Shown here: one piece after another, positions 7,845 through 15,647 of the stretch
Numbering within the stretch: position 1 is the first letter of the stretch
How the letters are laid out: the number at the start of each line of letters is the position of its first letter
Assembly (NCBI GenBank): GCA_900548205.1
Contig: URJS01000014.1
Coordinates: forward strand, 1-34,153
DNA: 34,153 nucleotides
Source of the DNA: an uncultured Roseburia sp.
GTDB taxonomy: Bacteria > Bacillota > Clostridia > Lachnospirales > Lachnospiraceae
Direction of reading: 5' to 3'
Position numbers and translations under genes: made by a program
The notes under the pieces: generated by a model
What the model saw: the letters and a program-made list of their open reading frames with translations, nothing else
Databases searched by the model: none
What the model was told of the DNA's origin: nothing

Positions 7845-7899
7845 AGGCTTCCGTGGTTTTGGACTGATTCCGGAATCGCGGAAGCCTGTACTGTTTTTT
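7845..7899 (+). terminator. Rho-independent terminator of the fucose operon
   Basis: AGGCTTCCG (7845-7853) pairs perfectly with CGGAAGCCT (7879-7887), and six T bases follow at 7894-7899. The 25-base loop contains the palindrome GATTCCGGAATC, which may fold on itself. It starts 5 bases after the kinase stop and separates the fucose operon from the sensory operon. Confidence 0.75.
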
Positions 7900-7949
7900 G
7901 CGGAAAGAACAGACCGCTGAAAGCGGGGAGAGGGGATTGGGAGTATAGG

Positions 7950-9209
7950 ATGTATCGGGTGATCGTGGTGGATGACGAGCCGCTGATCCGGGAGCGGATC
8001 TGCAAAAAAATGGATTGGGGGAGTATCGGTTACGAGCTTGCGGGGAAGTTTGAGCACGGAAGGGCGGCAAAGGAGTTTTTGGAGCAAAATGCCGTGGACG
8101 TTGTCTTGACAGACATCTGTATGCCGTATATGGACGGCATTGCGTTAAGCGAATATATTTACAAAAATATGCCGCAGGTGAAGGTGATTATTTTCAGCGG
8201 CTTTGATGATTTTGAATATGCGCAGAAGGCAATTCATTATCAGGTGGAGGAATACCTGTTAAAGCCGGTGACGGCGGAGGATTTGTCGAAGCTTTTGATA
8301 AAACAGAAAATGAAAATGGATGAGGAGCAAAGGGCGAGGGAAAACAGCAGGAAGCTTAGCCGTACCCTTCATAAAAATAAGATTTATCTTTATTCACAGG
8401 CGCTGCAAAAGCTGTTTTGCGGCAGCAGCCCGGCGCAGGAATGTATTAAGGAGCTGGAGGAGTGCGGCATCGAGCTTTCCGGGACAAGCTTTTATCCGGT
8501 CATTCTTAGGTTGAATGAGAGCGGCAGACAAAGCGCACTGTTTCAGTTTGTGGCGTACAATATCGTACAGGAGCTCGTGCACAAGCAGGGACTCGGCTGG
8601 GCGGGACTTGGCTATGAATGCGATATTTTTATCTGCTTTTGCAACAAGGGCTTTGGCGGAGAGGAGTTTACAAGAGAGGTGCGGGCATGCTTATCCGGCA
8701 TCAGCGCTACGCTGCGGACCACCATGCAGGTGGAGTTTGTCATTTCCGTTGGAATCTGTGTCTCATCGCTTGAGGAGATCAGCGCTTCCTGTCGGAGGGC
8801 AATGGAGCATTTCAGACATTGCCATACGGCGGATGAGGATTTGATTTTGTGGGAGAACAGCGCCGGAGACGATGGAGCGCGCAGCCGGACTGTGATGCTT
8901 GCGATGGAATATCTGCTTTTAAATTACGGCAGACCGGAGCTTACGCTAACGGAGGTCTGTCAGCATTTTGGCGTCAGTGTGACAAGGTTTTCGGCAAATT
9001 TCAAGCAGCAGTACGGAGAGACATTTGTGGAGGCGCTTAGTAGGATACGCATGGAGGAGGCAAAGAAGCTTTTGCGCACAACGAACCTGAAAAATTATGA
9101 GATCGCCGAGCGTGTGGGATTTGCAGACCCACATTACTTTAGCGTGGCGTTTAAAAAGGCAACGGGAAAATCGCCGACGGAGTGGGGGAGGGATCATGAG
9201 AGGTCGTAG
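7950..9209 (+). CDS. YesN-type response regulator (REC + AraC HTH)
   Basis: The 419-residue protein has an N-terminal receiver domain. The acidic pair is in VIVVDDEP (residues 8-9), the phospho-acceptor is Asp55 in VLTDICMP, and the conserved lysine lies in YLLKP. A middle region of about 170 residues has no motif I recognise. A C-terminal AraC/XylS double helix-turn-helix follows, with LTEVCQHFGVSVTRFSANFK and NYEIAERVGFADPHYFSVAF. The layout is that of YesN/LytT-type partners of sensor kinases that regulate carbohydrate uptake. Its end overlaps the kinase start by 14 bases, which indicates a cognate pair. DNA targets are not visible in the window; a distant sugar ABC transporter operon is the usual target of the class. 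Confidence 0.92.
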   Translation: MYRVIVVDDEPLIRERICKKMDWGSIGYELAGKFEHGRAAKEFLEQNAVDVVLTDICMPYMDGIALSEYIYKNMPQVKVIIFSGFDDFEYAQKAIHYQVEEYLLKPVTAEDLSKLLIKQKMKMDEEQRARENSRKLSRTLHKNKIYLYSQALQKLFCGSSPAQECIKELEECGIELSGTSFYPVILRLNESGRQSALFQFVAYNIVQELVHKQGLGWAGLGYECDIFICFCNKGFGGEEFTREVRACLSGISATLRTTMQVEFVISVGICVSSLEEISASCRRAMEHFRHCHTADEDLILWENSAGDDGARSRTVMLAMEYLLLNYGRPELTLTEVCQHFGVSVTRFSANFKQQYGETFVEALSRIRMEEAKKLLRTTNLKNYEIAERVGFADPHYFSVAFKKATGKSPTEWGRDHERS

Positions 9210-11013
9210 GTTTTTTTCGTCCGTCAGCATAAAAAAGACGATGACCTACGCATTTTTGGCTTTGGTCATCAGCGCGGTGCTCGCCTTTTTACTTGTATCG
9301 CTCTCCTCCACAAGCCGCGCAGTCATTTGGAATTCTATTTATCATGGACAGCAGATGAACCAGATGATCAACGACCAGATTGATTCCTATATTGAATACA
9401 TGGAAAATATCTCCATTCTCGTCTCTGAGGATGAGGATGTTCCGCGTTATCTGTTTTATGGGCTGTATGAGGGGGAGGAGCGTGAGAAGATACTGGGAAA
9501 TTCCAATTATTCTCCGGTCTATGATATTGACAGGGAAAGCCTTCAAACGAGGATTACGGATCAGTTCCTAACGGTTATGAAAGCAAGAGGCGATATTGCC
9601 AATATCGGTATTTTATATGAGGATGAGGCTTACATTTTTAACGACGGTACGGATCAGATCAATCCGAATATTAAGCTGGAGGAATTGGAGTGGATCAGGC
9701 AGACGAGACAGTCTGCGGATGGTATGTCTTTATCTGCCTCTCATGTGCAGAATCTGGTCCTGAATGATTACCGATGGGTGATCACATTAAGCAGGGTTAT
9801 CCGCAATCCATATACGAATGAGCGGCAGGGCTTGTTTTTTATTGACTTAAATTATGATACGATCAGCGATCTTTGTGAGAAAAATGCGACGGGGGAGCAC
9901 GGGTATGTTTTTATTTTGGATGAAAACGGCAATATCATTTATCATCCCAAGCAGCAACTGTTATACAGCGGATTGATGGAGGAGCGGATCTGTGAGGTGC
10001 TTGCCTGCAAAGACGGCTATTTCATCACAGAGGAGAAATCACTTTATACGATGTCGCACTCAAAAAAGACGGGCTGGACGGTGGTTGGCGTTTCTTATCT
10101 GGATGAGATGACAAAAATGCGCACGCAGATCACCTATATCTTTATTCTGACGGCGGCTGTTTTGATCGGGGCTGCGGTTATTTTTTCCAAGCTTTTGGCA
10201 CAGCGGATCACGCTGCCGATCCTGCGGCTGCGGGAGTCGATGCGCGAGGTGGAGCGTGGAAATTTTGCCGGCGCAAATGTGGAGGTGTCGGAGCAAAATG
10301 AGATCGGAAGTCTTGGAAACAGCTTTAATCTGATGACGGAGAAGATTGAGGAATTAATGGAGCAGAATGTGGCGGAGCAGCGGGAAAAGCGAAAGATCGA
10401 ATTGCGTGCCTTACAGTCGCAGATCAATCCCCATTTTCTCTATAATACGCTTGATTCTATTATCTGGATGGCGGAGAGCGGGGAGAATGCACAGGTTGTT
10501 AAGATGACATCCTCCCTTGCGCAGTTGATGAGACAGAGCTTTAACAATAAGCAGGATATTGTCCCTCTTTCGTCTGAGCTTGCGCATGTAAAAAGCTACC
10601 TCATGATCCAGAAAATGCGGTATCTGGATAAGCTGAATTTTGAGATCGTGCTGGAGGAAGGCTTGGAGAATTTTACTATCGTCAAGCTGGTGCTCCAGCC
10701 GCTTGCCGAAAACGCGATCTATCACGGCATCCGTTATAAGGAAGGGATGGGAACGATATGGATCGGCGCGCGGGCGGTCGGGGATGAGCTGGAGATCACG
10801 CTGGCAGACGACGGCGTCGGTATGGATGCAGATACGCTGCGTCATATTTTTGACGAGCATAAGGTCAATTATAATTCAAACGGCGTTGGCGTTTATAATG
10901 TGCAGCGCCGGCTGAAGCTTTATTATGGGAGCGATTACGGCTTGTCCTATGAGAGTGCGATGGGGAAGGGGACAAGGGTAACGCTGCGGATTCCGGGAGA
11001 GCGAAAAAAATGA
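9196..11013 (+). CDS. YesM/LytS-type sensor histidine kinase with extracellular sensor domain
   Basis: The 605-residue membrane kinase starts at 9196 inside the end of the regulator gene; the frame is open a little further upstream, but there it overlaps the HTH-coding region. A transmembrane helix (about residues 14-34) is followed by a large extracytoplasmic Cache-like domain including GYVFILDENGNIIYHP. A second helix (about 312-335), a HAMP linker, and the His_kinase motif SQINPHFLYNTLDSI with the phospho-accepting histidine come next. The ATPase part shows the N-box QPLAENAIYHGI and the G-box ADDGVGMD. The next gene, a sugar-binding protein, overlaps by 4 bases. Coupled translation of all three suggests one signalling unit. 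Confidence 0.93.
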   Translation: MRGRRFFSSVSIKKTMTYAFLALVISAVLAFLLVSLSSTSRAVIWNSIYHGQQMNQMINDQIDSYIEYMENISILVSEDEDVPRYLFYGLYEGEEREKILGNSNYSPVYDIDRESLQTRITDQFLTVMKARGDIANIGILYEDEAYIFNDGTDQINPNIKLEELEWIRQTRQSADGMSLSASHVQNLVLNDYRWVITLSRVIRNPYTNERQGLFFIDLNYDTISDLCEKNATGEHGYVFILDENGNIIYHPKQQLLYSGLMEERICEVLACKDGYFITEEKSLYTMSHSKKTGWTVVGVSYLDEMTKMRTQITYIFILTAAVLIGAAVIFSKLLAQRITLPILRLRESMREVERGNFAGANVEVSEQNEIGSLGNSFNLMTEKIEELMEQNVAEQREKRKIELRALQSQINPHFLYNTLDSIIWMAESGENAQVVKMTSSLAQLMRQSFNNKQDIVPLSSELAHVKSYLMIQKMRYLDKLNFEIVLEEGLENFTIVKLVLQPLAENAIYHGIRYKEGMGTIWIGARAVGDELEITLADDGVGMDADTLRHIFDEHKVNYNSNGVGVYNVQRRLKLYYGSDYGLSYESAMGKGTRVTLRIPGERKK

Positions 11014-12026
11014 GTAGGAGGCATAGGAGCGCCGTATGCGCAGGTACGCTGTTGATCATAAGCATCCTGCTGTTTGGTTATGACCGTTATATGCAGGAGC
11101 GAAACAGGGAGCTTTCGATCATTTACATTCCAAAGGTGGAGGATGAGGATAATCAGTTTTGGAGCACACTGCTTGCGGGCGCGCGTCTGGCAGCAGATGA
11201 GAAAAATATCAGCTTAACGATTGCCGCGCCAAAATCGGAGCAGGATTATGAGGGACAGAATGCATTGATCCTGTGGGCGATCGAGCAGCAGCCGGATGCG
11301 ATTTTGCTTTCGCCCTGCGATTATGAGGAAAATCTGACGGCGGCACGTCTGGTGGGAGAGAGCAAAATTCCTCTCGTGTTTGTAGATTCCGGCGTAAAAG
11401 AGGAGCTTGGCGATTGTATGGTCGCAACGGATAATTTCATCGCAGGCGTTCGGATGGGTGAGCTGGCGAAGGAGAAGCTTACTGCGGACACGCAGATCGC
11501 GATCGTCAGTCATATCAAAAATTCCACGACGGCAGTGGAGCGCATGGAGGGGATCAGGTATGCACTTGGGGATGACGCAGCACAGATCGCAGAAATTGTT
11601 TATTGTGATTCTGATTACGGAAGGGCGGAGGAGCTGACGGAGGAGATACTCGCCGCACATCCGGAGATCGGACTGATCATCGGCACAAATGAATATGCCG
11701 CGGTCGGAGCGGCGAGAGCGGTAAAGCGCATGGGCAAGGGCGAGGAGATCACAATGATCGGCTTTGATAATTCCGTGGAGCAGGTGCAGTTTTTGGAGGA
11801 GGGGATTTTGGACGGAATCGTCATTCAAAAATCGTTTAACATGGGTTATCTGGCGGTCGAGCAGGCGGCGGCGATCGCAAGGGGCGAGCCGTATCAGGCG
11901 CACATTGATTCCGGCTCGGTGACGATCACGCGTGAAAATATGCAAAAGCCGGAGAATCAGAAGCTTTTATTTCCGTTTATCCAAAAGCAGTATCAGCAGG
12001 AAGGAAGAAAAGGCGGCGGAGAGTGA
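11010..12026 (+). CDS. Membrane-anchored periplasmic-binding-protein-like sugar sensor
   Basis: The 338-residue protein has an N-terminal hydrophobic helix (about residues 9-24, CAGTLLIISILLFGYD) and no lipobox cysteine after it. A full type I periplasmic binding fold (Peripla_BP_4, ribose/galactose type) follows, with IYIPKVEDEDNQFWSTLLAG, EQQPDAILLSPCDYEENL and ITMIGFDNSVEQVQFLEEG. A transport-type protein in this phylum would normally be a lipoprotein encoded beside ABC permease genes, and neither sign is present. It overlaps the kinase gene by ATGA. This resembles the XylFII-LytS arrangement of clostridia, where an anchored binding protein presents sugar to the kinase. The ligand is not deducible from the sequence. 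Confidence 0.85.
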   Translation: MSRRHRSAVCAGTLLIISILLFGYDRYMQERNRELSIIYIPKVEDEDNQFWSTLLAGARLAADEKNISLTIAAPKSEQDYEGQNALILWAIEQQPDAILLSPCDYEENLTAARLVGESKIPLVFVDSGVKEELGDCMVATDNFIAGVRMGELAKEKLTADTQIAIVSHIKNSTTAVERMEGIRYALGDDAAQIAEIVYCDSDYGRAEELTEEILAAHPEIGLIIGTNEYAAVGAARAVKRMGKGEEITMIGFDNSVEQVQFLEEGILDGIVIQKSFNMGYLAVEQAAAIARGEPYQAHIDSGSVTITRENMQKPENQKLLFPFIQKQYQQEGRKGGGE

Positions 12027-12028
12027 CG

Positions 12029-12079
12029 TGCGCCCTGATTTTGCATACAATAGAGAAACAAGGATGCAATGAGGGCGCA
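12029..12079 (+). promoter_or_regulatory. Hairpin enclosing the M14 peptidase start region
   Basis: TGCGCCCT (12029-12036) pairs with AGGGCGCA (12072-12079), and TGCAT (12042-12046) pairs with ATGCA (12064-12068). The small internal loop between them holds the ATG at 12069. There is no T-tract, so it is not a terminator. It would mask either candidate start (12069 or 12081) of the next gene and could limit translation. Confidence 0.35.
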
Positions 12080-12977
12080 GATGCTATATAATTCATTGAC
12101 AAGCCGCTATGAAATCGAGGAGCTAAAAAGGAGCTATCCGTTTCTTGAGACCGGGAGCATTGGAAAAAGCGTGATGGGCAGACCGATTCCTTATATTAAG
12201 ATCGGTACGGGAAGCACACAGGTTTTTTACAATGCTTCTTTTCATGCAAATGAGAATATCACAACCGGAATTTTGCTGAAATTTGCAAGGGAGTATGCGA
12301 GGGCTTATGCCGAGGGGAGAGATTTATACGGGGTTTCGGCAAAGGAGCTGTTCGCTTCGTATCAGCTTTATCTGGTCCCGATGGTAAATCCTGACGGTGT
12401 GGATTTAGTGAACGGCTTGTTGAGAAGCGGCAGCTACTATGAGCAGGCACGGGCGATCGGAGCGTCATATCCGGAAATTCCGTTTCCGAATGGCTGGAAG
12501 GCAAATATTGACGGCGTGGATTTAAACCTTCAATTTCCGGCAGGGTGGGAGCAGGCAAAGATGATCAAGGCGGCGCAGGGCTACACTTCTCCGGCGCCGC
12601 GCGACTATGTCGGCAGCGCGCCGCTTACGGCGCCCGAGAGCCGGGCAGTTTATGACTTTACAAGGGCGAATGATTTTTCGCTGATCCTTGCCTACCACAC
12701 GCAGGGAGAGGTGATCTACTGGAAGTACTTAGACTATGAGCCGGCGCGTTCTTATGAGATCGCACAGTATTTTGGCAGTGTCAGCGGTTATGCGGTGGAG
12801 GAGACGCCTTCGGCGTCCGGTTATGCCGGCTACAAGGATTGGTTTATTCAGGAATATGACAGACCGGGGTATACGATAGAGGTGGGACTTGGCGAAAATC
12901 CGCTTCCGGAATCGCAGTTTGACAAGATTTACGAGGCGAATAAGGGAATTTTGCTCGGCGGAATGACCCAGATCTAG
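12069..12977 (+). CDS. M14-family zinc carboxypeptidase / gamma-D-glutamyl-diamino acid endopeptidase-like
   Basis: The 302-residue M14 metallopeptidase resembles the M14C group (Bacillus endopeptidase I / YqgT). Zinc ligands appear to be His59 and Glu62 in FHANENIT and His210 in AYHTQGE. The catalytic Glu271 is in TIEVGLGENPLP. The segment GVDLNLQFPAGW replaces the usual DLNRNF substrate-binding motif, as is common in this subgroup. There is no signal peptide or LysM domain, so it probably works in the cytosol on imported muropeptides or spore-related peptides. An alternative start at 12081 would remove four residues. It lies 42 bases after the sugar-sensor gene and may be co-transcribed, though no functional link is evident. 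Confidence 0.85.
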   Translation: MRAQMLYNSLTSRYEIEELKRSYPFLETGSIGKSVMGRPIPYIKIGTGSTQVFYNASFHANENITTGILLKFAREYARAYAEGRDLYGVSAKELFASYQLYLVPMVNPDGVDLVNGLLRSGSYYEQARAIGASYPEIPFPNGWKANIDGVDLNLQFPAGWEQAKMIKAAQGYTSPAPRDYVGSAPLTAPESRAVYDFTRANDFSLILAYHTQGEVIYWKYLDYEPARSYEIAQYFGSVSGYAVEETPSASGYAGYKDWFIQEYDRPGYTIEVGLGENPLPESQFDKIYEANKGILLGGMTQI

Positions 12978-13032
12978 GAAGTGAAAAGTCTTTTCGTTGC
13001 AAAATTGCGTCTGTAATGTTACACTGGGAGGC

Positions 13033-14019
13033 ATGGAAAGTAAGACAAAGGAACAGATGATCATCAGTGATGAATATTTATGGGAACCGGATGGTATGGG
13101 AGGCGCGCGTTTGCTTGGAATGTATGGGCAGACGTCGCAGGCCTTCGTTCCCGGACAGATAGATGGGGTGCCGGTGACGGAGATCGGTGCATATTGCTTT
13201 GCGGGGCGTGGAAGGGAGCGCAGCGAAAAGACAACAGAAAAAGCGCCCTTACGGGCGCTTGCCGGCGAAGCGGTAGAGTCCGTGCATTTGCCAAGGACGA
13301 TCCGGCGCATCGGCAGCTATGCTTTTTATCAGTGTACACGCTTGGAGCGGCTTTCTTTATACGGCAGTGTCTGCGAGGTCGGCGGCGATGCATTTATGAA
13401 TTGTCACCGGCTGCATACATTGACTGTGCGGACAGAAGATGCTCAGATGGAGGGCGTGCGCCAGATGCTGGCGCAGCTGTCCTTAGACGTAGAGGTAAGC
13501 TTTCTGGAAAAAGATGTGGTGCGCGCACGTCTGCTTTTTCCGGAATACTATGAAAGCTATGATGAAATCGCGCCGGCACATGTATTTAGCAGAAATATTG
13601 AGGGAGAGGGCTTCCGCGCCAGACAGTGTGTACGGGCGGGAGAGATTGATTTTGCGCTTTATGACAGTATTTTCCAAAAGGCGTGCGCAGAGGAGCGTGA
13701 GACGACGCTAAACCGCCTTGCCTTAAACCGTCTTTGTTATCCTGTGGGACTGGCAGAAGAAAAAAGACAGATGTATGAGAGCTATATCAGAGAGCACGCA
13801 GACAGTGTCTGCGCCGCGGCTGTTTGCGGCAGAGATGAGGAAACTGTTTTATTTTTGTGTGAACAAAGGCTTCTTACGGCAGCGCAGCTAGACGACTGCA
13901 TCCGTCTGGCTGCGGAGGAGGAGTGGGCAAAGGGCGCGGCTTCATTTTTGCGTATGAAGGAGCAGTTTTTTAAAGAAAAGACGATCGAGGAGCGCTATAG
14001 CTTTGACGCGTTTGAATGA
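13033..14019 (+). CDS. BspA-type leucine-rich repeat protein of the VWA/MoxR module
   Basis: The 328-residue protein starts at 13033 behind GGGAG. The N-terminal half carries two or three BspA-like LRR_5 repeats: GVPVTEIGAYCFAG, then VESVHLPRTIRRIGSYAFYQC, then LERLSLYGSVCEVGGDAFMNC. A charged stretch rich in Arg, Glu and Lys breaks the repeats near residues 60-80. The C-terminal 170 residues are helical and end in an ankyrin-like run of short helices that I cannot assign. There is no signal peptide, so it is cytoplasmic, unlike secreted BspA proteins. It sits upstream of the VWA, MoxR and ABC-class ATPase genes, separated from them only by the IS110 insertion. It may be a scaffold or substrate-recognition part of that module (inference). 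Confidence 0.75.
   Translation: MESKTKEQMIISDEYLWEPDGMGGARLLGMYGQTSQAFVPGQIDGVPVTEIGAYCFAGRGRERSEKTTEKAPLRALAGEAVESVHLPRTIRRIGSYAFYQCTRLERLSLYGSVCEVGGDAFMNCHRLHTLTVRTEDAQMEGVRQMLAQLSLDVEVSFLEKDVVRARLLFPEYYESYDEIAPAHVFSRNIEGEGFRARQCVRAGEIDFALYDSIFQKACAEERETTLNRLALNRLCYPVGLAEEKRQMYESYIREHADSVCAAAVCGRDEETVLFLCEQRLLTAAQLDDCIRLAAEEEWAKGAASFLRMKEQFFKEKTIEERYSFDAFE
13241..13260 (-). other. Terminator-like palindrome inside the LRR coding sequence
   Basis: AAGCGCCC and GGGCGCTT form a perfect 8-bp stem with a TTAC loop. On the minus strand it is followed by a run of T bases, giving the form of an intrinsic terminator for antisense transcription. It encodes part of the charged insertion that separates two leucine-rich repeats, so it could also be a small palindromic insertion tolerated in frame. 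Confidence 0.5.
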
Positions 14020-14148
14020 GAAGAAAGCCTGCTAATAAAAAGTCAAGTGTTTTTGAAGAAAATTTCAGAAATCTGATTTGATATTTTTAGGCACAACTTT
14101 TAAGCCGCCAAAAGTGCCGGCTTTGAAAGAGGTGATATAAAAAAGATG

Positions 14149-15363
14149 CTATGATGTCTGCTCTAAGTTACGCAGGCACTCCTTGACCTTGCCATAGTAG
14201 ATCCGCAGGAACTTATTTGCTCCGGCTGTCATGTAGACGTAGTAGGGCTTTCCCTGAGACCGTTTTTTGTCAAGAAAACGGTACACCGGATCGTTTTCCG
14301 GGGCATTTTGAAGCAGAGTCGTCATGATCTGGAACAGAGTCTTACGCAGCCTTGCAGAGCCAACTTTGGAAGACCTGTTGCTCTTGGATTTATGCTGGCC
14401 GGACTCATCCACACCAGGGTCAACACCGGCAAAGGCAGTAAGTGCTTCCCTGTGTGTAAATCTGGATACGTCACCAATCTCGGCGATAAGTTGGGGACCA
14501 TAGGTTTTTCCGACTCCATAGATTCCCATTACGGTGCTGTACTCGGGAAGTGTAGAGGCCAGCTCATTCATTTCCCTGCGTAGCCGTTCCACATGCTCGG
14601 AAGCAAGGTTCAACTGCTGGATGCTTTGCTGGATCAACAGCTTGTAGGTCTTCTCTTTTGGAAAGACAGCAACCAGTTCTTTTGCGGCATTGAACAGCTT
14701 TTCAGGCTTGTCCGGCTGAAAGATATAGTGGTGTTTCTTGCAGAAAGCCCTGTAACGTTCTGTAAAGGCTTTTAATCCGGTTTTACGGACGCAATCCACA
14801 TGCCAGAAAGAATAAGCGTAATCAACCCATTTTTCACTCCCGTCTTCACGGGCAGGGCTGTCAAAGAGTTTGTGGACGCCGGGATATGTATTATCCAGTA
14901 GCGCGATCAGGTTTGCTTTTGCGGCGACTTTCTGCTTCATGAAGAAGCTGAATTGAGAGTTTAAAGTTTTTAACTGAGTACGTGTATTATCCATACCTGA
15001 ATACTGACGTAGTTCGGTCCAGTTGTCAAGCGTATAGCGGGCAATCTTTTTAGCATCTGCCGGATCGGATTTGACTTTGCGCAGAGAATTGTTGCCAAAG
15101 TTTTTTATCAGATGTGGGTTTACAACGGAAACAAACAATCCGGCTTGAGAAAGAGCTTTGAGAACAGGCTCATGGTATCTGCCGGTGCATTCCATCACAA
15201 TCATGGTATCGCCATCGAGCGTACCAAGATAGCTTGTAAGTTCATTCAGGCTATGGGATGTGTGAGAAACATCAAAGGGCTTGCGAATCACAGTGCGGCC
15301 AGGCTGCAGGACTGCTACGGTGCTCTTTCCCTTTGAAACATCAATACCTACTGCATTGTACAT
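14149..15363 (-). CDS. IS110-family transposase (DEDD recombinase)
   Basis: The 404-residue transposase has an N-terminal RuvC-like DEDD domain and a C-terminal Transposase_20 domain. The acidic tetrad is readable as Asp8 (VGIDVSKGKS), Glu58 (IVMECTGRYHEP), and Asp100 and Asp103 (KSDPADAKKIARY). The C-terminal part has GIYGVGKTYGPQLIAEIGD and AFAGVDPGVDESG, followed by the serine-containing SSKVGSARLRK. The family joins DNA guided by a structured RNA from the element end. The start at 15363 follows GGAGGT; a longer start 10 codons upstream lacks a ribosome binding site. There is no frameshift or internal stop, so it may be active. It is transcribed opposite to the surrounding genes. Confidence 0.95.
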   Translation of the reverse strand: MYNAVGIDVSKGKSTVAVLQPGRTVIRKPFDVSHTSHSLNELTSYLGTLDGDTMIVMECTGRYHEPVLKALSQAGLFVSVVNPHLIKNFGNNSLRKVKSDPADAKKIARYTLDNWTELRQYSGMDNTRTQLKTLNSQFSFFMKQKVAAKANLIALLDNTYPGVHKLFDSPAREDGSEKWVDYAYSFWHVDCVRKTGLKAFTERYRAFCKKHHYIFQPDKPEKLFNAAKELVAVFPKEKTYKLLIQQSIQQLNLASEHVERLRREMNELASTLPEYSTVMGIYGVGKTYGPQLIAEIGDVSRFTHREALTAFAGVDPGVDESGQHKSKSNRSSKVGSARLRKTLFQIMTTLLQNAPENDPVYRFLDKKRSQGKPYYVYMTAGANKFLRIYYGKVKECLRNLEQTS

Positions 15364-15559
15364 TCTTATGTACCTCCAAAAGTATAATTGCATGGATTCC
15401 AGCTTTTCTCATTGCCGATTCCATCTCATGGGGTATCAAACGAACGTACTATGGCAGTTCAACCTGCATAAATCGAACGGCTGCAATGACAGGCTGGCTG
15501 ACAGGCTTTCTTACGGACGCCAATGGTCCTAGGAGGTCTCGTCAGACCGATGCCTAATC
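15364..15559 (-). ncRNA. Candidate IS110 bridge RNA region
   Basis: This is the non-coding end of the element upstream of the transposase, where IS110-group elements encode their bridge (seek) RNA. On the minus strand it follows a TATAAT box at the presumed end. A 5' stem-loop is visible: GGTCT (15543-15547) pairs with AGACC across a four-base loop. Further in, GTTC and GAAC close a 14-base loop that contains GATTTATGCAG, a string I recall from the IS621 bridge RNA and which should be verified. Exact ends and guide loops cannot be fixed without covariance modelling. Open frames here look spurious. Confidence 0.5.
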
Positions 15560-15591
15560 ATTATACAGCTTAAACAATGAGAGGATTAAGT

Positions 15592-15608
15592 CCCAACTGG
15601 CTGTTGGG
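15592..15608. other. Small hairpin between the IS end and the VWA gene
   Basis: CCCAAC and GTTGGG form a 6-bp stem around TGGCT. It lies just outside the proposed IS boundary, about 40 bases before the VWA gene. It may be host leader structure or target-site structure. If the element extends further than proposed, it could instead be the first stem-loop of the bridge RNA. Confidence 0.35.
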
Positions 15609-15647
15609 TACTGAAACCCTACACTTATATATTAGGAGGAGGGCGCG

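Larger units (their letters stand above)
14028..15568 (-). mobile_element. IS110-family insertion sequence (proposed ends)
   Basis: A complete IS110-type element of about 1,540 bases is proposed. The ends are inferred, because IS110 elements usually lack terminal inverted repeats. Both proposed junctions share the dinucleotide AG (CT on the transposase strand) at 14026-14027 and 15567-15568. If the ends are joined as a circle, TTGACT (complement of 14041-14046) falls 16 bases before TATAAT (complement of 15560-15565). That builds a strong promoter, a known property of this family. The longer non-coding end (about 205 bases) lies upstream of the transposase. The element sits between the LRR and VWA genes and appears to break no reading frame. 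Confidence 0.55.

Noticed and set aside
11214..11945. A 243-codon open frame antisense to the sugar-sensor gene
   Set aside because: The composition is rich in Arg, His and Cys with no domain. The sense strand is clearly coding.
12997..13025. TTGCAA-N17-TACACT as a promoter for the LRR gene
   Set aside because: The start codon would lie only 8 bases after the -10 box, so the ribosome binding site would not be in the transcript.
15258..15557. Overlapping short open frames of 80-99 codons in the non-coding end of the IS110 element
   Set aside because: They overlap the candidate bridge RNA and the transposase start in mutually exclusive frames, and have no ribosome binding site.
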